Assembly: GCF_006210265.1 (NCBI RefSeq)
Contig: NZ_VCNC01000004.1
Span: 62,001 to 126,000 of the forward strand
DNA length: 64,000 nucleotides
Source of the DNA: Desulfovibrio sp. UCD-KL4C
Lineage (GTDB): Bacteria; Desulfobacterota; Desulfovibrionia; Desulfovibrionales; Desulfovibrionaceae
Direction: 5' to 3'
Shown: positions 43,030 to 51,332 of the stretch, piece by piece
Layout: each line of letters begins with the position of its first letter
Position numbering within the stretch: position 1 is the stretch's first letter
Notes under the pieces: generated by a model
Told to the model about the DNA's origin: nothing
Seen by the model: only the letters and a program-made list of their open reading frames with translations
The model's database searches: none
Made by a program: the position numbers and the translations under genes

Positions 43030-45033
43030 GTGAAACTGAATATGTTTAAATTATTATATAAAGTAGTGATTGCACTGGCTATAGCCATTACGCTCATGTC
43101 ATCAGGGGCTTTTGCCCAACCTGAAGGCGGTGATTCTGTTCATGCTAACTTGGAAAGTATCTCTCTAGCAGAATTTGTAAAATTTGTCGGACGATATACT
43201 GGACGAAATATTGTCTTTAATAAAGCAATCTTACCAGGGAGTCATATAAGTATCTACGCAGGGCAGTCTTTGACTGAACCTGAACTTATGGCTGTTTTTC
43301 AGCAAGTTCTTTCAGGCGCAGGGTTTTATGCTGTTACACGTGACAACGTAACTTATATACTGCCCTCAAGAGATGCCAAGATGATTTCTCCAACTATTAA
43401 ATCTAATTCCTTAGGTGGGTCGGGGGAAGAGATTGTTACTTCTGTTTTTCAGCTCGCAGGGAAGATGGCTCCGGATAAGGTGACAGATCTTTTGAAGCCC
43501 TTTGCCTCACAGATTGGACAAGTTACTGCAGTTCCAATGGCTGATGCCGTGCTTGTCCGGGATTTGCAGTCAAATGTTGATAAAATGCGTAAATTGCTTG
43601 GAATTGTTCGTAAAATTGGAGCCGGGCAGGATACAGCGATTATTGACTTACAAAAAACAAGTGCAAAGTCTGTCGCCGCTAAGCTTGAGTCGTTTTATAA
43701 GAAACTGTCAACTGTGGGTAAAGTTGGTAACGTTCCTGTCATTGAATCAGTCGAGTGGGCAAACAGTCTTCTTGTTTCAGGAAGCGCAGATCAGTTGACC
43801 ACTATACGCACTCTTGTTTCGAAGCTTGATAAGGCAACTGACTCATATTCTAAGCTTAAAGTTTATCGGTTGCATAATATTGAGGCTGTTGTTGCCGGAG
43901 ATGTTTTAAAAAGCCTGGTCACCGGTGGTGGTATCCCTAGCTCAAAAAGCTCTGCTGAGGGTGGTGCTGGAGCTAAGGCTTCCGATAAAAATGATTCATT
44001 AGGCTCTGATAATAATGATGGCATGCAGGTTTCAGCAGATGAGACGACTAATACCTTAATTGTTATGGCCGATGCCACTCAAATTCCTCAGATAGATAAA
44101 TTTGTTGAGCAGCTCGATCAGCCTCAAGATCAGGTTTACATAGAAGCACTTGTTATGGAAACTACACTTAGCAATGCCAAAGAGTTCGGGGTTGAATGGG
44201 AGGGAGCTGTAAAAATGGGCGACAGTGTTTCTACTATAGGAAACACTAAGACATCTGGTAGTAATTTAGCAAGCTATGCTGCTAATCCAAGTGCTATGCC
44301 TGGTGGATTTTCCATGGGGGTTTTGGGGGATATGATTTCGTATGGAGGCAAGAGCTATCCTTCAATTGCTGCTTTAGTTAATTTTACTAAATCTTCCTCA
44401 GACTTTAATCTTATTTCAGCTCCTCAGATTATGGCAATTGATAATTCTGAAGCAGAGATCTTTGTAGGTGAAAACAGGCCGTATAAAACAGGTGAAAGTT
44501 CTACTTCAGGGGATTCTGTTGTTGCCACGTACTCATATAAAGACGTTGGTATAAAACTTAATATTAAGCCGCATATTAATCGTGAAGATGGAATGGTAAA
44601 GCTTGAACTGTACCAGACATATAACCAGATGAGTACGTCTGGGACACTGGAGCTTCCCGTCACAACTGACCGTACTACAAAAACAACAGTCCTTCTAGCT
44701 GATGGCTCAACGATGGTCATTGGTGGTTTAATCCAATCCAATAAATCTAGAGGACAAAGTGGTGTTCCATATCTTTCTGATTTGCCGCTGCTGGGGTGGC
44801 TGTTTAAAACTCAGACTAACAGTGATGACAAAAGTACTTTAATGATTTTCTTATCTGCTCGTATAATCAGAACAAATGAGCAGCTTGAAGCTCTCAGTCA
44901 GGCTAAAATGAATAAGTATCGCAATCAGAGAGTCAGGATAAATAGTTTTATTGAAAAAGAATTTAATACTTATAAAAATAACGATACTTCGAAAAATAAA
45001 CCTGAAGTATCTTCAACCCAGTCTGATGGTTAA
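43030..45033 (+). CDS. gspD: Type II secretion outer-membrane secretin GspD
   Basis: About 667 residues. Signal peptide (VVIALAIAITLMSSGAFAQ). Periplasmic N-domains follow: N0 with LAEFVKFVGRYTGRNIVFNK, then N1-N3 repeats (DKVTDLLKPFASQIG; TAIIDLQKTSAKSVAAKLE; LKVYRLHNIEAVVAGDVL), with a Gly/Ser/Asp-rich loop inside N3. The secretin domain follows: QVYIEALVMETTLSNAKEFG, VGENRPYKTGES, SYKDVGIKLNIKPHIN and VIGGLIQSNKSRGQSGVPYL. Forms the ring through which T2SS cargo leaves. The start is uncertain: GTG 43021, GTG 43030 or ATG 43042; 43030 lies just after GGAG. It is followed by gspE after 12 bases. No other T2SS gene (gspF, G, L, M) is in the window. Confidence 0.9.
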   Translation: MKLNMFKLLYKVVIALAIAITLMSSGAFAQPEGGDSVHANLESISLAEFVKFVGRYTGRNIVFNKAILPGSHISIYAGQSLTEPELMAVFQQVLSGAGFYAVTRDNVTYILPSRDAKMISPTIKSNSLGGSGEEIVTSVFQLAGKMAPDKVTDLLKPFASQIGQVTAVPMADAVLVRDLQSNVDKMRKLLGIVRKIGAGQDTAIIDLQKTSAKSVAAKLESFYKKLSTVGKVGNVPVIESVEWANSLLVSGSADQLTTIRTLVSKLDKATDSYSKLKVYRLHNIEAVVAGDVLKSLVTGGGIPSSKSSAEGGAGAKASDKNDSLGSDNNDGMQVSADETTNTLIVMADATQIPQIDKFVEQLDQPQDQVYIEALVMETTLSNAKEFGVEWEGAVKMGDSVSTIGNTKTSGSNLASYAANPSAMPGGFSMGVLGDMISYGGKSYPSIAALVNFTKSSSDFNLISAPQIMAIDNSEAEIFVGENRPYKTGESSTSGDSVVATYSYKDVGIKLNIKPHINREDGMVKLELYQTYNQMSTSGTLELPVTTDRTTKTTVLLADGSTMVIGGLIQSNKSRGQSGVPYLSDLPLLGWLFKTQTNSDDKSTLMIFLSARIIRTNEQLEALSQAKMNKYRNQRVRINSFIEKEFNTYKNNDTSKNKPEVSSTQSDG

Positions 45034-45045
45034 TAGGTTATTAAA

Positions 45046-46530
45046 TTGAAAAGTTCATATGACCTTAGTACGGTTCCTCGTGACGTAGTGGATCTTTTTT
45101 TAACATTTCCACAACGAAGTGAGTTTATTCCTGTAGAAGTCAGCGACCGCGAGATTAAGGTGTTGCTTCAGAATGAAAGTTCGTTACCGATGGCCGATTT
45201 TCTTGCTTGGAAGCTGGGGAAAAAAGTTACAACAAAAATTGTTGAAGAAGATCAATTTTTCCCATTGCTCGAGCAGGCATTGACTGTTTGGGAAGAAGAA
45301 AGTTCCATAGAGTCTGAATCTGAGGAAGGTGGAGCAGGCGAAGACGGCGAAGATCTTTTGGGCTGGTCTCATGATGATGCTCCAATTGTTCGTCTTGTGA
45401 ATAAGACTATGCATCAGGCCATAACTTCTGGAGCAAGTGATATTCATTTTGAAGGTCAGGGCAACAATTTTGTTGTTCGCTATCGGCAGGATGGAGTACT
45501 TAAAGCCGTTAAACGTCTAGATAGAGGGCTGCAAGCGACAATTATTGCGCGTATTAAAGTTATGGGTGAGATGGATGTTGCGGAGAGTCGTAAGCCGCAG
45601 GACGGAAGAATTTTTATTAAACTCGGACAGAAAGAAGTTGATGTCCGTGTCTCTACAATTCCTACAATGAGCGGAGAAAAGGCTGTTCTGCGTATCCTAG
45701 ACCGCTCAAAAAATATACTTAACCTCGAAGATTTAGGTCTCAAAGGTAAAGATCTTGAGCTATTCCGAAAAGTTCTTGCTCAGCCGCATGGGATTGTTCT
45801 TGTCACAGGGCCTACAGGGTCCGGTAAAACTACAAGTCTTTATGCAGGACTCAGTGAATTGCCTCGCGAAGATAAAAATATCGTTACTGTTGAAGATCCT
45901 GTTGAATATCAACTTTCCGGGATTAATCAGGTTCAGGTAAATAAAGCCGCGGGCATGACTTTTGCCACCACAATTCGTTCATTCCTTAGACAGGATCCTG
46001 ATATTATTCTGGTTGGTGAAATTCGAGATCAGGAAACAGCCAGTACTGCAGTGCAGGCTGCGCTTACGGGTCATCTTGTTCTTTCCACATTGCATACCAA
46101 TGACGCCGCAACAGCTGTGACCAGAATGCTTGATATGGGGATTGAACCATTTTTGCTTGCGTCGTCTCTTTCATTAGTTCTCGGACAAAGGCTGGTTAGA
46201 GTTAACTGTCCTCATTGCTCTGAAACAGTTTCGGTTTCTGAACATACTATTAAGCTTTTTGACGATATGGAAGATTTACCTACGGTTCAAACGGCCGGCA
46301 CTGGCTGCGAGCATTGTAATTTTACAGGGTTCAGTGGTCGAAAAGGTGTTTACGAATTAATTCCAGTGACTGAAGACATGCGTGGCCTTATTATGGATGT
46401 CGTGTCTGCTGACCGCATTAAAGCTTACGCTAAAGAACAGGGCCGCGAAACTATGGTCGATCATGGAATCCGCCTTGTTCGTCAGGGGATAACTACTCTT
46501 GAAGAAGTTGTCAGGGTTACAAAGCTGTAA
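45046..46530 (+). CDS. gspE: Type II secretion ATPase GspE
   Basis: 494 residues, the usual length. Powers pseudopilus assembly from the cytoplasmic face. N-terminal part (about 1-110) is variable and acidic. The ATPase has Walker A GPTGSGKTTSLYAGL, the Asp box VTVEDPVEYQ, Walker B DIILVGEIRDQETA, the His box HLVLSTLHTNDAA, and a four-cysteine zinc element (CPHCSETV with CEHCNFTG). The start is TTG at 45046 with a weak AGG. It is translationally close to gspD (12 bases). The stop is 62 bases before the oligosaccharyltransferase start. Confidence 0.92.
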   Translation: MKSSYDLSTVPRDVVDLFLTFPQRSEFIPVEVSDREIKVLLQNESSLPMADFLAWKLGKKVTTKIVEEDQFFPLLEQALTVWEEESSIESESEEGGAGEDGEDLLGWSHDDAPIVRLVNKTMHQAITSGASDIHFEGQGNNFVVRYRQDGVLKAVKRLDRGLQATIIARIKVMGEMDVAESRKPQDGRIFIKLGQKEVDVRVSTIPTMSGEKAVLRILDRSKNILNLEDLGLKGKDLELFRKVLAQPHGIVLVTGPTGSGKTTSLYAGLSELPREDKNIVTVEDPVEYQLSGINQVQVNKAAGMTFATTIRSFLRQDPDIILVGEIRDQETASTAVQAALTGHLVLSTLHTNDAATAVTRMLDMGIEPFLLASSLSLVLGQRLVRVNCPHCSETVSVSEHTIKLFDDMEDLPTVQTAGTGCEHCNFTGFSGRKGVYELIPVTEDMRGLIMDVVSADRIKAYAKEQGRETMVDHGIRLVRQGITTLEEVVRVTKL

Positions 46531-46592
46531 TTGCATCATATTAACACATCTTATTTTTACCAAGATATTAGCATCATAGAGTGGAGCTCAAC

Positions 46593-48704
46593 ATGAGGCA
46601 GGAATTTCAAAAACCGGCTTGGATGAATGATTGGAAAGTTTTTTTAATTTTTTCATTGATATCATTTGCATTCGCATTTGGACTTAGGTGTTTGGATTTG
46701 CAGAAATGGAGTAACCCTTCATTTATTGTTCATGGTGAATACATAATGGGAACACATGACGCCTATTATTGGCTTGCCGGAGCAAAAGGGGTTGGAAGCG
46801 CCGTAGGCAATCCTATGTCGGAACTGGTACGTTTTCTAGGTAGCTTAACTGGCGTTCAATACGGTAATATTGCATTTTGGCTTCCGGCTGTATTTGCAGG
46901 TTTTTGTGCAATCGCCGCCTTTGCTTGGGGTATGCTTGTTCGCGGTCCTTGGGTTGGGCTGGTAAGTGCAGTGTATGCGACATCCATTCCTGCATACTAC
47001 TTTCGAACTAGACTTTCATATTACGATACAGATGTTGTGACTCTTTTTTTACCTCTTTTAATCTCTGTCCTTCTTGCAAGATGGGTTTGCCAAGGGATTA
47101 GAACATCATGGCTTCCTCAAAAAGGAGCAGAAATAAAATTTAATCCTACACTGATTGATTATTGTCTTCCTATTTTCGCTGGGGCCATAGCTGCATATGG
47201 TAAATTATGGCATAGTGATGTTTTAACCTTTGCTATTCTTGTCGCGCTTATTGCACTTGGCCTTTCTGTTGTCTGCGGAACTAAAAATAATCGTCCTGAA
47301 CTTCTGCGTGGCTTGGTCCTGTTCTTTTTGGTTGCCTTTGTCGGTTGGATTGGTTTTGTTCTTGCGATTTTGTTCCTGATTGCAATGTCGTTTTCAGCTG
47401 TCAGAGATCATAAATTTTATAATAGTATTTATTTATACTTGTTAATACTGCTGGCTATTTTTGCCTTAAGTGGATTGGGGCAAGATTTGCTAGTTGTCAT
47501 TTCTATGAAAATTGGCTCCTATATTAAGCCCGTTGCTGATACTTCAACAGGGATCTCAGGGCCACAATATCCAGGTATAGCTCAAAGTGTCATTGAGGCT
47601 CAAAATATAAGTTTTGATGCTTTGTTTTCGAATTTGACGGGAAGTATTTTTTTGGGATGGTTAGGATTTTTATCATTCGTTTTTGTAGTCTTAGTTAATC
47701 CAACGAGTCTCTTTTTGGCCCCGTTTGCCGCAATAACCTTTGCTGCTGTTTATATGGGCGGGCGTTTTGCTATGTTCGGCGGTATTGCGTTGGGGCTCGG
47801 GCTAAGTTTTACATTAGCTTGTTTTATTGAGCGTTATGCTAATTTTACGACAAATAAATTAGTGTTAGGTGTTGTCCAGTCTTTAGTCATAGTCGGTCTT
47901 CTTTTTTCAAATATATTTACAATATACGAAGGGGCTCCTGCAACTCCTATAATGGGGAAAAGTCACGCAAAAGCTTTGATTGAAGCCGGCAAGAAAATGT
48001 CTGATGATAGTACTGTGTGGACGTGGTGGGATTGGGGTTATGCTACTATGTACTACACTGGGGTTAATTCATTCGCGAATGGCGGAAATCATGCTGGTCG
48101 TATTTTATACCCACTTAGTTTGGCCTTCACTACTCCTTCATATTTACAGTCTAGCCAGCTTATTAAATTTAGTGCTGCTAACGGTAACAATCCTGCTGCT
48201 GTCTGGAGTAAGATTTCAGCAAAAAAAGTGCATAAAATGATTCAATATTTGGGACAAAGTAAAGTTAACTTTCCGAAAACAGCTAAGCAGTATTTGGTGG
48301 TAAGTTGGGAAAATATTAGACTTGCATACTGGATACTTTACTATGGCGGTTGGGATGTCATAAGTGGAAGTAGTATACATCCTACGGTTCTTTCTGTCAC
48401 TAAACCTTTTGACTTGAATTTTGAGTCTGGGGAATTTGCAATTAGAGGAGAATCTCAAATATCCTTATCTTCTTATGATTTTTTAAGAAGAAAGCAGAGA
48501 AATTTTAAAGTATTCCCCAATTCAGTAGGCCCGCATCTTTTGTATAATGAGCCGAGTACGCAAGCCTTCCTTGTTGATGACTTTGTAAACTCAAGTATGC
48601 TCGTAAGATTATTGATTGAAGATCCTTCTACACCTGAATTGGCTAGCCATTTTAAACTTGTTTATGAGGGTTTTCCATTAGTTAGAATTTATGAAGTTAT
48701 TTAG
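46593..48704 (+). CDS. pglB: Oligosaccharyltransferase, STT3/PglB family
   Basis: 703 residues. About 13 membrane helices up to residue 430 and a C-terminal soluble domain. Three STT3 signatures are visible: the first-loop Asp in MGTHDAYYWLAGAKG, the second-loop D-x-D in SYYDTDVVTLFLPLL, and the sequon-binding WWDWG in DSTVWTWWDWGYATMYY (PglB and STT3 have WWDYG). Transfers a lipid-linked glycan to asparagine in N-X-S/T sequons outside the inner membrane. PglB is known from Desulfovibrio, with a GlcNAc-type glycan. GTG at 46581 is open, but the ATG at 46593 has GGAG six bases before it. The next gene encodes a secreted protein with 19 sequons. Confidence 0.85.
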   Translation: MRQEFQKPAWMNDWKVFLIFSLISFAFAFGLRCLDLQKWSNPSFIVHGEYIMGTHDAYYWLAGAKGVGSAVGNPMSELVRFLGSLTGVQYGNIAFWLPAVFAGFCAIAAFAWGMLVRGPWVGLVSAVYATSIPAYYFRTRLSYYDTDVVTLFLPLLISVLLARWVCQGIRTSWLPQKGAEIKFNPTLIDYCLPIFAGAIAAYGKLWHSDVLTFAILVALIALGLSVVCGTKNNRPELLRGLVLFFLVAFVGWIGFVLAILFLIAMSFSAVRDHKFYNSIYLYLLILLAIFALSGLGQDLLVVISMKIGSYIKPVADTSTGISGPQYPGIAQSVIEAQNISFDALFSNLTGSIFLGWLGFLSFVFVVLVNPTSLFLAPFAAITFAAVYMGGRFAMFGGIALGLGLSFTLACFIERYANFTTNKLVLGVVQSLVIVGLLFSNIFTIYEGAPATPIMGKSHAKALIEAGKKMSDDSTVWTWWDWGYATMYYTGVNSFANGGNHAGRILYPLSLAFTTPSYLQSSQLIKFSAANGNNPAAVWSKISAKKVHKMIQYLGQSKVNFPKTAKQYLVVSWENIRLAYWILYYGGWDVISGSSIHPTVLSVTKPFDLNFESGEFAIRGESQISLSSYDFLRRKQRNFKVFPNSVGPHLLYNEPSTQAFLVDDFVNSSMLVRLLIEDPSTPELASHFKLVYEGFPLVRIYEVI

Positions 48705-48725
48705 TTCAGGAATCTAATAAATGAG

Positions 48726-48754
48726 TTGAATTATAGATTGTTTAAGGTTATAGT
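48726..48754 (+). promoter_or_regulatory. Probable sigma-70 promoter of the surface-protein gene
   Basis: TTGAAT, a 17-base spacer and TATAGT (5 of 6 to consensus) lie about 90 bases before the ATG. A separate promoter would allow much higher expression than the upstream oligosaccharyltransferase. Confidence 0.45.
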
Positions 48755-48842
48755 GTCATCGTATTTTAGATTAAAATCTTGAAAACATTGGGTTTTTGGG
48801 GTTTTTATTTTGTTAACTTAAACTTAAGGAGATCTTTTCATT

Positions 48843-51086
48843 ATGAAAAAGATTACAGTTCTCTTTACAGTATTGCTGATGCTGGCAGCTTCCAGTGCAT
48901 TTGCAATTGATGCTGTATTCCCAACTGCTTTGAACGGAACCGCTGCGATTGACAGCAAGCAGACTACCTCTGTCACTCAGGTATACAAAGCTGAAACTGC
49001 TAAAACTAACCGGGTATTTATCGGTTTTACAGTAAACGCTTCAAGGTCTGCGTTTAATGGTAAAACTGGAGAAAACGCAACCTTTATTCCTTTTAATGCT
49101 TCACATGTAAACATTTTGAGTGCTACAGATGTTTCATCCGCTGCTCAACACGATGGTAACTCCACTCTAAGTGCTAATTTTGGTTTTTTTAACTCCACTT
49201 CAGCCATTCTCCCAGCTGTAATTGCACAGAATAACGGTACTGATGGCGGTGGTGCTGGACAGAATGCGACTTTTATTCGTGCTAATTCAGTAACATTTGG
49301 TGTTCCTGGTACCGCTACAAGTGCTGTTCTTACAAAACTTCCAGGTCTTGTAACTATAGGCCAGTTTAACTCTACAGCAGCTGTTGCTGCAGGTCATGGT
49401 GCTCCTACTGGCATGAATCCTTTCTTGGGAATTCATACAGGTTCTTATGACCTAGTTGCTGCTCTTTCAAACTCAACAATTACTACTCTTAGTGAGAACG
49501 CGGCTGGTGATAGTGCTAGAAATAACGCTGATAACTTAGGTACATCTTTCATGATGTCCTACGTAAATGGTACTGTTGTTGACGCTGTCTACGATTCTGC
49601 CCGTTGGGATTACTATGCAGTCGGTTATGATTATGATTTGCACAAATCAATTTATATCATAGGTCAGGTCTACCTTGATACTGCTCCAACTACTACTGCA
49701 ATTCAACAAGCTTCAAATGCCAGAGCTAAGTTTGTTGTTTACAATGATGACAGAACAGTAACTAAAGGAAATGATTTTACTGCTAAAACTTACGCTTACA
49801 ATGCTACAACAGTTCAAGCAGCTGACGGAACAATCAAAATTACTCGTACCAATTCTGGTTATGACCTGATGCAGTATGGTATTATGAATAAAGATCGTAA
49901 TATGATTTCCGGTCTGACTTATAACGCAAAAGTCGGTGCTACCAATCAGCCTGTACGTTTCTTTGCTGTCATGATCAAAAATGGTCAGTACTTAAGCTCT
50001 CGTGATTTTGCAAACCGTGGTTATAAAGCCATTTATTCCGGTTTTGGTGGTGAAGGTCAGCGTTCTAACAACGCAACTCAGGGTATCATGTCTTTGTCAG
50101 CAGATGCTAATCTAAACGTAGATACGTTTATTGCTAGAAACGATGCTGATGGTGTTCTAACTGCCTCTACTGAACTTTTCGGTGAGCAGCAGCAAACAAT
50201 TACTGATGCAAGTATTACTCTTGGAAAAACTAATGTTTTCAAGGCAAATTCTCAGTCTAACATGACTCTGGTTAATACTGATGGAAAAACTCCATTAGCT
50301 AACTTCTACGGTAAATTTGCAGAAAACAAAGCTTACGCAGTTGGTATTTATCAGCCAATAATTGCTAAAGTAAAAAATGGTTTTGCTCTTTCTGTTATGA
50401 TTCCTGATTCTGCTCTTGTTAGTCCTGTAGACGTGGCTCCTAAAGATTACCAGTTCAATGGTACTATTGCATCTACTACTACTCCAGCTGGACAACAGCG
50501 CTTCGTACGTAATAGTACTGATTACTCAAACAAAGCTCTTCGTAAGGCTTGGCCTGCAATAAGCTCTGATTTTGTACCTTTAACTGGAGCAATTGGGTTC
50601 AACTCAACACTGCATCCAGCAAACGCCGATCAGATTAAGAATGGCAAATTCTATCAGACATTCCGGGTTAATTTCACTGGAGTTGCAGGACGAGTAGATA
50701 CTCTTGCTCTGTACAAATTGATGGCAAATAGTCATTCTGCTCATAGACTTACTTATGCCTCATCAGAGACCGAAGGTATGAACTATGATGGAGCATGGTG
50801 GATTTCAGACTCAGATGGTGACGGATATAAAGGTCTTACTTCTGCCCTTGTCGCTTCAAACAATTACTACTTGAACTATACTCTCAAAGATAATGGTAAT
50901 TATGACTTTGTTAGAGGCAACAGCAAAGGTCAGTTTGGTGACCCAATTGTCCTCGGTAGCATCTCCCCTAGCTCTTCTAGCTCCTCCGGTTGTGTATTCA
51001 ACCCTGCTGCTAGCTTCGGCTTAGAATGGTTGTTGCTGATGCTCGCTCCTATGGTTGCTATCGTTCGTAGCCGCTTCAAGAAATAA
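48843..51086 (+). CDS. Putative N-glycosylated surface protein with C-terminal sorting tail
   Basis: 747 residues. Signal peptide ends in SSAFA (about residue 21). The body is beta-rich and Ala/Asn/Thr-rich without a family I know. By my count it has 19 N-X-S/T sequons, 17 of them N-X-T, spread over the whole length (examples NGT at 31, NST in FFNSTSA, NFT in RVNFTGV, NYT in YLNYTLK). Only one has an acidic residue at -2. The C-terminus from 708 is a Ser run, Gly-Cys (Cys 717), a hydrophobic helix (FGLEWLLLMLAPMVAIV) and a basic end (RSRFKK), as in MYXO/JDVT/Synergist-CTERM tails. The codon choice (CGT, AAC, GGT) looks that of an abundant protein. An S-layer-like role is possible. A terminator follows. 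Confidence 0.75.
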   Translation: MKKITVLFTVLLMLAASSAFAIDAVFPTALNGTAAIDSKQTTSVTQVYKAETAKTNRVFIGFTVNASRSAFNGKTGENATFIPFNASHVNILSATDVSSAAQHDGNSTLSANFGFFNSTSAILPAVIAQNNGTDGGGAGQNATFIRANSVTFGVPGTATSAVLTKLPGLVTIGQFNSTAAVAAGHGAPTGMNPFLGIHTGSYDLVAALSNSTITTLSENAAGDSARNNADNLGTSFMMSYVNGTVVDAVYDSARWDYYAVGYDYDLHKSIYIIGQVYLDTAPTTTAIQQASNARAKFVVYNDDRTVTKGNDFTAKTYAYNATTVQAADGTIKITRTNSGYDLMQYGIMNKDRNMISGLTYNAKVGATNQPVRFFAVMIKNGQYLSSRDFANRGYKAIYSGFGGEGQRSNNATQGIMSLSADANLNVDTFIARNDADGVLTASTELFGEQQQTITDASITLGKTNVFKANSQSNMTLVNTDGKTPLANFYGKFAENKAYAVGIYQPIIAKVKNGFALSVMIPDSALVSPVDVAPKDYQFNGTIASTTTPAGQQRFVRNSTDYSNKALRKAWPAISSDFVPLTGAIGFNSTLHPANADQIKNGKFYQTFRVNFTGVAGRVDTLALYKLMANSHSAHRLTYASSETEGMNYDGAWWISDSDGDGYKGLTSALVASNNYYLNYTLKDNGNYDFVRGNSKGQFGDPIVLGSISPSSSSSSGCVFNPAASFGLEWLLLMLAPMVAIVRSRFKK

Positions 51087-51139
51087 TTTGAAGTAAGCTT
51101 GAACAGTTAGCAGGTCCATTGGATCTACAGCTTATATTA

Positions 51140-51173
51140 GGGAACCGTCTGAAAAGTCGGTTCCCTTTTTTTG
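51140..51173 (+). terminator. Terminator after the surface-protein gene
   Basis: GGGAACCG / CGGTTCCC around a ten-base loop followed by TTTTTTTG. Confidence 0.85.
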
Positions 51174-51270
51174 TTAGTTGTAAAATAATGAGAAAAAGTA
51201 TGGCCTACGGATCAGCAATCCTTAAGAATTTTGCATAAGATGAAATATGTCATTTAGAATTAATGGAATA

Positions 51271-51304
51271 AAAAAGCACAGCTTAAATTTAAGCTGTGCT
51301 TTTT
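51271..51304. terminator. Perfect palindromic bidirectional terminator
   Basis: AAAAAGCACAGCTTAAA and its reverse complement TTTAAGCTGTGCTTTTT adjoin, forming a 17-base perfect palindrome arm. It ends the glycan cluster on the minus strand, 28 bases after the epimerase stop. Confidence 0.8.
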
Positions 51305-51332
51305 CATGTGTAGGATATAATGCGGAAGTTAA

